Shown: positions 43,551-51,496 of the stretch, piece by piece
Numbering within the stretch: the stretch's first letter is position 1
Layout of the letters: the number at the start of each line of letters is the position of its first letter
Origin: a virus
Strand: one strand, 5' to 3'
DNA: 64,000 bases
IMG/VR virus record: IMGVR_UViG_3300042568_000467
Coordinates: 27,439 to 91,438 of that record
Translations under genes and position numbers: made by a program
The notes under the pieces: generated by a model
Seen by the model: the letters and a program-made list of their open reading frames with translations, nothing else
Told to the model about the DNA's origin: nothing
The model's database searches: none

Positions 43551-44279
43551 TTATTCATATTTCTTGGGGACCCAAGTTTTTTGTTTGTAAACTCCAAATT
43601 TTTCATTTCCAAGCTCGTCTTGCCTGTAAATTTTTGTATGAGCTTCATGCTTTTCAACCATTTCTTCTTGTGTAAAAAGGTTAACTTCAGACGTCCATTC
43701 TTCTCTTTTATAAGGAAAAATTTGAGCGTAAGGAGTTCCTTTTTTAATAATACCTTGAAAAGTATTCTTTATAAAAAATGGCATAAGTCCTGGTGGCCCA
43801 TACCTATCACTGTCAATTATACCGCTTGTAGTCAAAAAAGGCAGCTCAAAATGATTTATCGGATGTGTTATTAAAGCGCTATACCCCTCTGGCAAAGTAA
43901 ATCCCCAGTTTGGATACCAATGATATGACTGCTTATAGTATCCATCTGGATAATAAAACTCACCCATATGAGGTCTAGAGTCACAAAATCCTTCAAACCC
44001 CTTTTCTGGTTGAATATAAGTAACTTCATTATAGCTGGAAACAGCAACATCGCATGGAGTTGTTAACATATATCCAGATGAAAATACATCAAGTAGCGCT
44101 GGGCACGATTTAAATCCAGGGCCTTTTTTGTTTTTAGGTGGAAAATCTATAACCTTATTATCTTTGTCTGTCCAGTATTTACTGGCATTTAAAAACCAAT
44201 TTGGGGTTGTTTTTTTTGCAGGAGACGGAGCGGTGTCCTTGTTATTATAAACTCTATTTGAATTAAAAACAATTTTCAT
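43551..44279 (-). CDS. DUF6065-related protein in oxygenase array
   Basis: A 242-residue protein of a type I recall from cyanophage genomes, often next to 2OG-Fe(II) oxygenases. Signature parts are CPALLDVFSSGYMLTTPCDV, GYSALITHPINHFELPFLT with GIIDSD, and a closing FQGIIKKGTPYAQIFPYKRE. The last part aligns with PFVPITIKANEPFIAIMPI in the neighbouring protein at 44276, so the two are distant paralogues with a cupin-like beta fold (inference). No HxD iron triad is seen, so it is probably not an oxygenase. Role unknown; starts four bases inside the previous gene. Confidence 0.65.
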   Translation of the reverse strand: MKIVFNSNRVYNNKDTAPSPAKKTTPNWFLNASKYWTDKDNKVIDFPPKNKKGPGFKSCPALLDVFSSGYMLTTPCDVAVSSYNEVTYIQPEKGFEGFCDSRPHMGEFYYPDGYYKQSYHWYPNWGFTLPEGYSALITHPINHFELPFLTTSGIIDSDRYGPPGLMPFFIKNTFQGIIKKGTPYAQIFPYKREEWTSEVNLFTQEEMVEKHEAHTKIYRQDELGNEKFGVYKQKTWVPKKYE

Positions 44280-44992
44280 TTTGTTAAATCTTTAACTCCA
44301 AGCTTGATCGATTTAACTTCATGTTCCCCTAAATGGTTTCCCATGTAGTCTACAGCATCTCTATAGTAATCAGTCCATGTTCCTTCAGAATTTGCTTTTT
44401 CTGCTGCTTTCATGGCACCCTCCATTGTAAGCGGTATATCTCTTTTAATTAAAGGAGCATTTCTTTCTTCATCTAAATTAACTGTAGAATTATTTAAGTC
44501 TGTAAGAGATATTGGCATAATTGCAATAAATGGTTCATTCGCTTTTATTGTAATAGGGACAAAAGGTCTGGTAATTTTCCAGGCTACTGGTAGTGGGCCT
44601 TCAAAAAAAGATGTACTTAATATACTAGTAACCGCACTTGCCCCATCTGTAAAACTATTTGGAACTGGAAAGGAAAGAAGGCTATAGTTTTTATCAGTGA
44701 CAAAACGTAGGTTAGTTTTAAAATTAATTGTTGCGTGTCCCCTACCCGTTTCACAATATTTTTCTCCCTGAAGGACTTTAACGTTATCTGGATAAGTACT
44801 AGTAATTCCATCCCACATAAATGTTATATCTTCAGGGAAAGATAGCCCCCAGCCAACCTGGTTACTTAAAGTTAAAGGGAAACATCTATATGCATGCTTA
44901 TGGGTAGTTTCGTCCATCCAATTTCTTTTTGCAGAAAGTGGAACTATGTTTGCAGAAAAATCTGAAACTTTATAAGCATTTAAATTAATCAA
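44276..44992 (-). CDS. DUF6065 family protein in oxygenase array
   Basis: A 238-residue protein with the family signature R-x-WMDET, AYRCFPLTLSNQVGWGLSFP near residues 33-53, and the closing beta segment PFVPITIKANEPFIAIMPI. A truncated paralogue is seen at 1-211. Function is unknown; the genes recur next to oxygenases and sugar-modifying enzymes in phages, as far as I recall. Coupled to neighbours by overlaps of eight and four bases, hence obligately co-expressed with the oxygenases. Confidence 0.72.
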   Translation of the reverse strand: MINLNAYKVSDFSANIVPLSAKRNWMDETTHKHAYRCFPLTLSNQVGWGLSFPEDITFMWDGITSTYPDNVKVLQGEKYCETGRGHATINFKTNLRFVTDKNYSLLSFPVPNSFTDGASAVTSILSTSFFEGPLPVAWKITRPFVPITIKANEPFIAIMPISLTDLNNSTVNLDEERNAPLIKRDIPLTMEGAMKAAEKANSEGTWTDYYRDAVDYMGNHLGEHEVKSIKLGVKDLTK

Positions 44993-45740
44993 CTGATTTC
45001 TCTTCCATTAATTGTTCTGCTGGCTTAAACTTTTTCCCTTCAGTAATATGATTATATTCATAGCTAGCTTCAATTTCTCTGTACAGTGGTGTATGTGGAG
45101 CCTCTTGATAATCTAGCATGGTTACAATTGCATATTTTGTTCCTGATGTTACTGGCATTGCAGCATGAGAATATATAAAGGAAGATGGGAAAAGATAAAG
45201 GTCTCCAGCTCTTGGCTTTACCTTAACGCCAAGCTTGTCAAAAAATAACTCTCCTCCTTCGTAATCGTCGTTTATGTATCCAACTGAAGATAAAACGCAA
45301 ACGTAGGAGTACCCGTGATCTGAGTGAACATTAAAGTGTTGATTTTTACCATACTTAATAAAATTAAAAGCTTCCCAATAATTCAATGGTGGAATTTGAA
45401 ACATATTCATGTAGTCATAAACTGCTGAAAGTTGAGCAGCCTTTGACTCTCTCCAAATACTGCGTAGCTCAAATTCTTCTTCTGTGAAGTCTTCTGGCTC
45501 GACGTGTGTTCCGTTACCAAGCATTAAGGATCCGCCTTGGTTTTCTTTAATCTTGAAATCCCAAGCATCTCTATAATCTTTATTTAGGGTGTCGTATCCA
45601 GTCTGAGCAAGGTTCCAGTGTTTCTTGCCTTGTGTTTTAGAAAGAACAGATTCTAGTCTAGTGTCTAAATTATATTCTTTTTTAAATACATCTCTATATA
45701 CAATAATTCCTGGATAAATTGTTTCTGCATTTGGTAGCAT
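44985..45740 (-). CDS. 2OG-Fe(II) oxygenase, prolyl-4-hydroxylase type (array member 2)
   Basis: A 251-residue enzyme with H139 and D141 (NVHSDH), H192 (YSHAAM) and K202 (GTKYAI), plus YINDDYEGGEL. It is a close paralogue of the next gene upstream (45741): both begin with YPGI, both carry FPSSFIYSH and SGTKY then VTMLDY, and the spacing agrees. The pair looks like a recent tandem duplication. SD GGAG precedes the ATG, which abuts the previous stop. Confidence 0.88.
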   Translation of the reverse strand: MLPNAETIYPGIIVYRDVFKKEYNLDTRLESVLSKTQGKKHWNLAQTGYDTLNKDYRDAWDFKIKENQGGSLMLGNGTHVEPEDFTEEEFELRSIWRESKAAQLSAVYDYMNMFQIPPLNYWEAFNFIKYGKNQHFNVHSDHGYSYVCVLSSVGYINDDYEGGELFFDKLGVKVKPRAGDLYLFPSSFIYSHAAMPVTSGTKYAIVTMLDYQEAPHTPLYREIEASYEYNHITEGKKFKPAEQLMEEKSVD

Positions 45741-46367
45741 TTAATTTGACTCCTTCTTATGCTTTTTGTCAATATAGTCATCATATTCTTTTGAATGGGC
45801 ATCATCGTTATAGTCTAACATGGTGACAAAAGAATACTTGGTTCCAGAATTTACTGGAAGAGCTATGTGAGAATAAATAAATGAAGATGGAAATATAATT
45901 AAATCACCAGCTTTAGGCTCTATGTGTAAATCAAATTTAGGGAAAAACAATCCTCCGCCAGTATAGTTATCATTAGGATATCCTACCAAAGAAACGGCGG
46001 ATTTGTATGACCAACCGTCGTCTGAATGCTCCTTAAAATATTGTCCTTTTCCATACTTTACAACATTTGTCCATTCCCAAAAATCCATTCTAATACTATA
46101 CATTTCGCAGTAATCTAGCACGGCTTCTTTTTGACAATTATATATGTCATTATATATATCTATATATTCTGGTAAATTATACATCTTGAGATCTTGGCAA
46201 TCTCTATACTCTAGATCCTGATCTTCTAAGCATACGGTAGCTGTATTCCATTTTAAAACACCAGAATCTACCTTATCTTCAATTCTTTGAATTAAGTTTA
46301 AATCTTCTGGGAAAGAATTTGGGTATTTCCATATGCCAGGATATAGTTGTTGTTTATTATATATCAT
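45741..46367 (-). CDS. 2OG-Fe(II) oxygenase, prolyl-4-hydroxylase type (array member 1)
   Basis: A 208-residue enzyme and first gene of the array operon. Iron ligands H114 and D116 (KEHSDD) and H167 (YSHIAL); K177 for 2OG. The array signature is slightly changed to YPNDNYTGGGL. No SD lies before the ATG at 46367; instead a full promoter ends six bases upstream, so the message is leaderless. Upstream lies the proline-repeat/Hint protein, whose last codons overlap the -35 box. Confidence 0.88.
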   Translation of the reverse strand: MIYNKQQLYPGIWKYPNSFPEDLNLIQRIEDKVDSGVLKWNTATVCLEDQDLEYRDCQDLKMYNLPEYIDIYNDIYNCQKEAVLDYCEMYSIRMDFWEWTNVVKYGKGQYFKEHSDDGWSYKSAVSLVGYPNDNYTGGGLFFPKFDLHIEPKAGDLIIFPSSFIYSHIALPVNSGTKYSFVTMLDYNDDAHSKEYDDYIDKKHKKESN

Positions 46368-46373
46368 AAATAC

Positions 46374-46402
46374 ATAATATCATATTTAAAAAACCTAGTC
46401 AA
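46374..46402 (-). promoter_or_regulatory. leaderless promoter of the oxygenase operon
   Basis: Minus strand TTGACT (46402-46397), exactly 17 bases, TATTAT (46379-46374), six bases, ATG at 46367. The -35 overlaps the final codons and stop of the proline-repeat/Hint gene. The consensus spacing makes this one of the best promoters in the window. Confidence 0.75.
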
Positions 46403-47954
46403 TAGTATCTTGTAGGGTTTTACATCCGTTGTAGGCTAGCATTGACTCTGCAATTAATAGCCCCCAAGGTTCTCTATAAATCAAATACACCTTGGTGTCC
46501 TTTTTAACAATTTCAACCTTTTCAACATCTATAAATTCTAATTCATTGTCTTTATAGGATACAATTTGATCGCCTTGTTTTAATTTAGAGCTTGTAATAA
46601 ATTTGTATTTATTTGCTCTTTTTATTAAAATCTGTTCTTGTGTTGATAAATCATACTTTTCTTCATCATTTATTCTAACAATTGAAGCGTAGTCTTGTTC
46701 ATTAATATCAAAGACTGTTGACTCAATGTAAGAAACATTTTCTAAAGAATCAGAGTTCCATGCATCTACAAGAGATATGCATTTCTTTGAAACTGAACCA
46801 ATAGTACAGTTTGGATCACCTTCTGGAATTTCGTCAAAGACTGCAGTTATAAGAATGTCGCCATTAACAATTTCTTTAGCTTTCTTATATCCGTCTTTTG
46901 TTAAGACGTTAGTGTTTTCTGGAATACAAAATCCTGGAGGACCAAAGAATCTAGGTGGCGAGAAGAATCCTGGAGGACCAAAAAATGTTGGTGGAGCAAA
47001 GAATCTCGGTGGGCTGAAGAACAGCGGCGGGCTGAAGAATCTAGGTGGGGTAAAGAACAGCGGTGGCACAAAGAATCTTGGCGGGGTGAAGAACAGCGGC
47101 GGGCTGAAAAACAGCGGTGGGCTAAAGAATAGTGGTGGCACGAAGAACAGCGGCGGGCTGAAAAACAGCGGCGGGCTGAAAAACAGCGGCGGGCTGAAGA
47201 ATAGTGGTGGGCTGAAAAATAGTGGTGGGGCAAAGAACAGCGGTGGGGCGAAAAATAGTGGTGGTGCAAAGAATCCTGGAGGAGAGAAGAATGTTGTAAC
47301 CTGATTAGATGTTGTTGGTGTTGAGTTTCCGTTTGCATTTACGGCAACTACGGTATAAGACTGGGTTGTTCCCATTGTTTCTCTGATATTAATTGTTGTT
47401 GCTGGTGGATTTCCAACAACCTCATATGGAGATGCTAATCCTCCTGGTTGAGCAGAGCTGTCTGAAGAAGTAATTATATACTTAGTTAAAGGCTTGCCTC
47501 CAGAAGTTGAAGCAGACCATGAAACAGTGTCTTGTCCTCTTAAATCGGTTGTGCTATGTCCTGGACCAGTTGTATTAGATGTTGAAGTTACTGTTGCTGG
47601 AGCAGCTGGAACTGTAGTAAATGTAACAGAAGATGAAGCAGCTGATGCTTCTGACTGACCATTAGCATTTGTTGCTTTTACTGTAGCTGTACCAACAGCT
47701 CCTTGAGGAATACCAATAACCGTAATAGGCGAAGATGTTCCAATTTCTGAAAATGATCCTTGTGCGCCACAATTTACAACAACTGTATAGCTTATAATTG
47801 GTAACTGATCTGGTGGATAATCAAAAGATACTACTGCTGCTGCATTATTAAATGGGCGATTCGTTCCAACATCTGTTAGAGTTACATTGATAGGTGGTAC
47901 TGGTAATTCAAAATCACCAGATAATTGAGCTCTTCTACCAACTTTTTTTGCCAT
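46395..47954 (-). CDS. FN3 / FF-x-PP-x repeat / Hint-domain structural protein
   Basis: A 519-residue protein with three parts. Residues 20-220 hold two FN3 domains (conserved AVNANGNS- and SYTVVAVNA-type strands). Residues 222-342 are twenty tandem hexapeptides F-F-x-P-P-x (x is mostly S, A, V or T before PP, and L, R or G after). Residue 343 is a cysteine that begins a Hint domain of 177 residues: CIPENTNVLTKDGYKKAKEI, then NGD, a block-B-like STQEQI, a KLKQGD turn and a C-terminal LLIAESMLAYNGC. The usual block-B His is Gln441 and the usual penultimate His is Tyr508 before N509, so classical splicing may be impaired. It is followed directly by the prolyl-hydroxylase operon, which makes its prolines plausible substrates (inference). 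SD AAAGG precedes the ATG. Confidence 0.78.
   Translation of the reverse strand: MAKKVGRRAQLSGDFELPVPPINVTLTDVGTNRPFNNAAAVVSFDYPPDQLPIISYTVVVNCGAQGSFSEIGTSSPITVIGIPQGAVGTATVKATNANGQSEASAASSSVTFTTVPAAPATVTSTSNTTGPGHSTTDLRGQDTVSWSASTSGGKPLTKYIITSSDSSAQPGGLASPYEVVGNPPATTINIRETMGTTQSYTVVAVNANGNSTPTTSNQVTTFFSPPGFFAPPLFFAPPLFFAPPLFFSPPLFFSPPLFFSPPLFFSPPLFFVPPLFFSPPLFFSPPLFFTPPRFFVPPLFFTPPRFFSPPLFFSPPRFFAPPTFFGPPGFFSPPRFFGPPGFCIPENTNVLTKDGYKKAKEIVNGDILITAVFDEIPEGDPNCTIGSVSKKCISLVDAWNSDSLENVSYIESTVFDINEQDYASIVRINDEEKYDLSTQEQILIKRANKYKFITSSKLKQGDQIVSYKDNELEFIDVEKVEIVKKDTKVYLIYREPWGLLIAESMLAYNGCKTLQDTID
46929..47291 (-). repeat. 20 tandem 18-bp repeats encoding FF-x-PP-x
   Basis: Twenty 18-bp units in frame, with a coding consensus close to CCGCTGTTCTTCAGCCCG. 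The units are much richer in GC than the surrounding gene and vary mostly in third positions and in the x codons, so the array is kept at protein level while expanding and contracting as DNA. All frames stay open across it, which creates long spurious ORFs. Confidence 0.95.
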
Positions 47955-47968
47955 TTAAATAACCTTTC

Positions 47969-48469
47969 TTAAGCTGTTAAATCACCGAATAGAAGCCATG
48001 TGTTGGCGTCACGCTTTAAAATTGTTGCCATTGACCATTGAAATCTTAATTTTCTACCTGGAGTAAAGTTTAAAGTTACACCAGTAGCGGCTACAACGGT
48101 AGTTTGGCCTGTTCCAGATTGCAAAATATCTATGGTTGTTCCAATTGGAAAGTCTACAACAGAATCAAGAGGTATCGTAAAGTTATTTGCAACCTGCATT
48201 CTGATGTCAATAATTGTGTCTCTTTCATCTAAACTGCTAAGGGTATATGGAAAATATTTAGTGCTAATTCTTGTTAAAGAAGGCACTGCTATTTTATCCT
48301 GAACACCATCTTGAAATCTTACTGTACCGCCTGAAAGATCAAGGGTTCCCTTTAGCTGGATATTTCCAGCTAAAGTTGTTTCCCCCTGAAATCCAGCACG
48401 TTTATTTACAGATAGCGAGTTGACCTGAAGGTCTTCGTCGGTGTTAAACTTACCCTTGTTGAGAGCCAT
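47969..48469 (-). CDS. appendage structural protein
   Basis: A 166-residue beta-rich protein in the first appendage locus. The N-terminal half has repeated short strands (LQVNSLSVNKRAGFQGETTL, then GNIQLKGTLDLSGG) typical of fibre shafts; the C-terminal half has FPIGTTIDILQSGTGQTTVV and a closing FQWSMATILKRDANTWLLFG, which reads like a fibre tip domain. SD AAGGT seven bases before the ATG. No enzymatic motif. Confidence 0.6.
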   Translation of the reverse strand: MALNKGKFNTDEDLQVNSLSVNKRAGFQGETTLAGNIQLKGTLDLSGGTVRFQDGVQDKIAVPSLTRISTKYFPYTLSSLDERDTIIDIRMQVANNFTIPLDSVVDFPIGTTIDILQSGTGQTTVVAATGVTLNFTPGRKLRFQWSMATILKRDANTWLLFGDLTA

Positions 48470-48478
48470 AGTTTTACC

Positions 48479-51400
48479 TTATGCCTGAGCCTCTGTCCAA
48501 GATAGTCGTCCGAACACTGATGCTGTTGATGAACCAATGTTCTGTACAACAATAGTTAGAACGTCTGGACCATCTGGATAGATGTTGGCGTTAGCAGCTG
48601 ATCCGCCACCGCCGAGGATTGAGTTACCAAGATCTCTAACTCCCGATAGGTCGATTGAGTTTGCTCCAGATCCTACGAAGAATCCTGCTGTAACTTCACC
48701 ACCAGCTACTGTAACGTTACCAGCAGATTGATAATCTGCAATCTGAGACAGTGAGGAGTTAGCAACGTTTGCAGCGTTACCGACTGCGTTTGTCCAAGTT
48801 GTTGAAGCCGAAGGTACACCATTAAGTATCGCTGTTACCAAAAGATTGGCGTTAGATGTTGAGGTTGTAACGTCAAGTGCTCTTAGCGTCAGCTGCATTC
48901 TATTAATAAGTTCTCTTGCACCAAATGTTGATGCGATACCGTTATCTACAGAAGGTGCTACACGAATTGAAAACAGTGCTCTTGATTGCCCTGCTGCAAT
49001 TGCGGTTGAACTTCTCTGTCCATATGTAAAGACGAGAGATTTATCATCATCATATCTTCCGTCCATAATAACTGAGGTACCCCAGTGTGATATGGATGCT
49101 GAGAATGATGGATACGCTAGCTCTACCATTGTTGGAGCAACTGCGTCAAATGTAAACAATTGCGCTGATGTAGCTCCCATTGGCGCTGCGATTACTCCTG
49201 TTGGGTTTGCATCAAGTGCTGCCTTGCTTGTTTTAATTGTATTTCCATTGATAGCTGCAATAAATGTACCTTCTGGATATAAATCGTTAATAAGTCTCAT
49301 TCCAACTTGTAGGTTGGCTGAGCTAGAAACTGTTCCTATAGAAGAACCAGATGCCTGAGTGATATTGATAGAGGCTTCTCCAGCTTTTCCTCTTGTAAGA
49401 CCAGTAAATGATGTAGCAGATTTTCCAGAATAGTTTACATACTCAACATTAGTGTTGTCTTTAATTGCTAAAGTACCAGTTGGAGGGAAACCTGCTGTTG
49501 ATCTTACTGCTAACGCCAAATCTGTGGTCAAAACAGTTTGTGTGGTTGCTGTATATGGAGGTGTTGTTGAAGACTCGTAGCGAGCTGGAAGGTTTCCGCT
49601 TCGCATATAGGCTTCTGTATTTACGTTATTGTTTGGCATCTTGTGGCAATAAATAACGTCACCCTTCGGACCTCTTACACCCCAACGTACGAAACCAGCT
49701 CCATACCAAGTATAGTCAATATAAAACATCTGCATCTTTGAAAGATCGATATTGTATTGAGATGGTCCTGTTCCATCTAGCTTATCAATATTAAATGATG
49801 ACTGTGGAATTTTTGTTTCTTGAGTTTTTGAAATTATTGCAAATTGAGTAGTAGCACCACGATAAGCAGGGCTAATAGTCATAGATGTATCATTTTGAAT
49901 TGCAATAACTTTGTAAGACTGTCCTCTAATTACAATATAATCTCCTGGGATTAATTGCTTAGAGAAAAATGTTGGGAAGTAAGCACTTGACTGTGTGATG
50001 GTTGCTCCACCAAAGTTAGCATTTACTTTTCCAGATAGCTGGAATGTAGAGTTTCTGCGAACTGCATTTAGTGTAGTTCCATCGTACTCCCAGTATAGAC
50101 CGTTTTGATTATCAAACATTCCAAGTCTATTTTGGCATCCATACCATGACTCTACAGAAGCAAAAAAGTCTCCTGTTGCAATTGAAGATGAAGGTATAGA
50201 CAGTGCGTTATACTGGAACTTATCATCAGAAATTACGCTTTGAATTTCAAATGTTCCGTTGTATTCTGTCTGAGTACATCCGCCAATCTTAATCATAGTT
50301 CCTGGCTGTAAATTGTGCTTTTCTTTTGTTTGAACTGTTACAACAACTGTACCGTTGCTTTGGATATTTTCAATTCCTGCATAAGGCTTTAGAATTGTAC
50401 CAGAAGAAGCCTGTAGGCCCTTACCAGATTGATATCTAAAGTAACGTCGAGTTTGACGAATACATGATGCATAATTTGAACCAGCATTTGTTCCAAAGAT
50501 AACTCCGCCGTCATTTGGTCTATGTGCAAACTGTGATTGTGGTCTTACATAAATTATTGCTCCACCGCCAACAGTTCCTGTTGGGGCTACTGCGTGATAG
50601 TAAGAAAATGTTTGTGGGCCAGTAATTTGAGCAACCTCTTGATTACCATTTGGAGGGTTAGTTGTTGCTGTTGCACCAATTACTACAATTTCATTACCTA
50701 TCGCAAGTCCGTGAGGAATTGTTGTTGTTACGGTAATTTTTCTTCCGCTATATGTAAATGAAGGGCTTCCGCCAATTGCTGATCCAGTAAAGACATCTCC
50801 TTGAACAACAAGTGTCTTATTTGGATCTAGAATTGCTTCAATTCCACTTCGGTTTACAGCATTTGCTGTATAGCTAAATGTTGATCCTCCGCCACCTGAC
50901 TCAATAATAAAGTTACCATTTGCAGCTGTTAGATAAGTGTCAACTACGGTAATTGAAGTTCCGTTTGCTGGGGCAACACCAGAGCTAAGTGTTATTGAAA
51001 CTGTTTTTGAGTTATTAGGAAAGCTAATTGCAGAAATGTTTGGGATTGGAGTTGGGCGAGCATAAGAATATGGTCTGTTGTTATAAAGTCCCAAGTTTTC
51101 CCATTTTGTTTGCTGAATACCATACTCAAAGTCGGTATCAATTAGAGCCTGTGGCTGAGTGACACGAAGCTTATTTGTTGTGTCTAACAAAACCTCTGCT
51201 GGCATAAATGTTTCTGAATGGTCATCAATTGTAATCTGAAGTTTATCAGTAGAACTCATTGATGCTGTATTGTATTCTAGAACAAGCGTAGTGTTTTCCA
51301 CCATTGCTGAGCTTGTGCTTGTATTGTATGAAGTGCATCCCAAGCTAGGATCTGAAAAATTATAAATAACCTGATTGGTTGTTACGTTTGTAATCAACAA

Positions 51401-51493
51401 CAATCTTTCACGAAGAATTGTCTTCGGAATTGAAATTGTCTTTGTTGAAGGTGTAAATGTGTAGTGTGTTTCTAGAATTACTTTTCTTGCCAT
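48479..51493 (-). CDS. large virion structural protein, cyanophage tail-fibre-like
   Basis: A 1004-residue protein whose N-terminus (TISIPKTILRERLLLITNVT, then VIYNFSDPSLG) and DTDFEYGIQQTKWENLGLYN near residues 115-135 closely resemble a large structural/fibre protein that I know from T4-like cyanophages and marine phages. The rest is Gly/Ser/Thr/Asn-rich beta structure with several repeats of a SFTYSGRKITVTT-like unit and a GGGSAANANIYPDGPDVL end. SD AGGAG. Together with the next two genes it forms a T4-like appendage module within a siphovirus-type genome. Confidence 0.65.
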   Translation of the reverse strand: MARKVILETHYTFTPSTKTISIPKTILRERLLLITNVTTNQVIYNFSDPSLGCTSYNTSTSSAMVENTTLVLEYNTASMSSTDKLQITIDDHSETFMPAEVLLDTTNKLRVTQPQALIDTDFEYGIQQTKWENLGLYNNRPYSYARPTPIPNISAISFPNNSKTVSITLSSGVAPANGTSITVVDTYLTAANGNFIIESGGGGSTFSYTANAVNRSGIEAILDPNKTLVVQGDVFTGSAIGGSPSFTYSGRKITVTTTIPHGLAIGNEIVVIGATATTNPPNGNQEVAQITGPQTFSYYHAVAPTGTVGGGAIIYVRPQSQFAHRPNDGGVIFGTNAGSNYASCIRQTRRYFRYQSGKGLQASSGTILKPYAGIENIQSNGTVVVTVQTKEKHNLQPGTMIKIGGCTQTEYNGTFEIQSVISDDKFQYNALSIPSSSIATGDFFASVESWYGCQNRLGMFDNQNGLYWEYDGTTLNAVRRNSTFQLSGKVNANFGGATITQSSAYFPTFFSKQLIPGDYIVIRGQSYKVIAIQNDTSMTISPAYRGATTQFAIISKTQETKIPQSSFNIDKLDGTGPSQYNIDLSKMQMFYIDYTWYGAGFVRWGVRGPKGDVIYCHKMPNNNVNTEAYMRSGNLPARYESSTTPPYTATTQTVLTTDLALAVRSTAGFPPTGTLAIKDNTNVEYVNYSGKSATSFTGLTRGKAGEASINITQASGSSIGTVSSSANLQVGMRLINDLYPEGTFIAAINGNTIKTSKAALDANPTGVIAAPMGATSAQLFTFDAVAPTMVELAYPSFSASISHWGTSVIMDGRYDDDKSLVFTYGQRSSTAIAAGQSRALFSIRVAPSVDNGIASTFGARELINRMQLTLRALDVTTSTSNANLLVTAILNGVPSASTTWTNAVGNAANVANSSLSQIADYQSAGNVTVAGGEVTAGFFVGSGANSIDLSGVRDLGNSILGGGGSAANANIYPDGPDVLTIVVQNIGSSTASVFGRLSWTEAQA

Positions 51494-51496
51494 ATT

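Noticed and set aside
46929-47291. CRISPR array
   Set aside because: Units are contiguous 18-bp coding repeats without unique spacers, and no cas gene is present.
46777-47304. A 175-residue plus-strand frame with GGLKNSGG-type repeats, and a 145-residue minus-strand frame in the same place
   Set aside because: Both are by-products of the 18-bp repeat, which keeps all frames open; neither has an SD or a promoter, and the minus-strand FFxPPx frame continues into FN3 and Hint domains.
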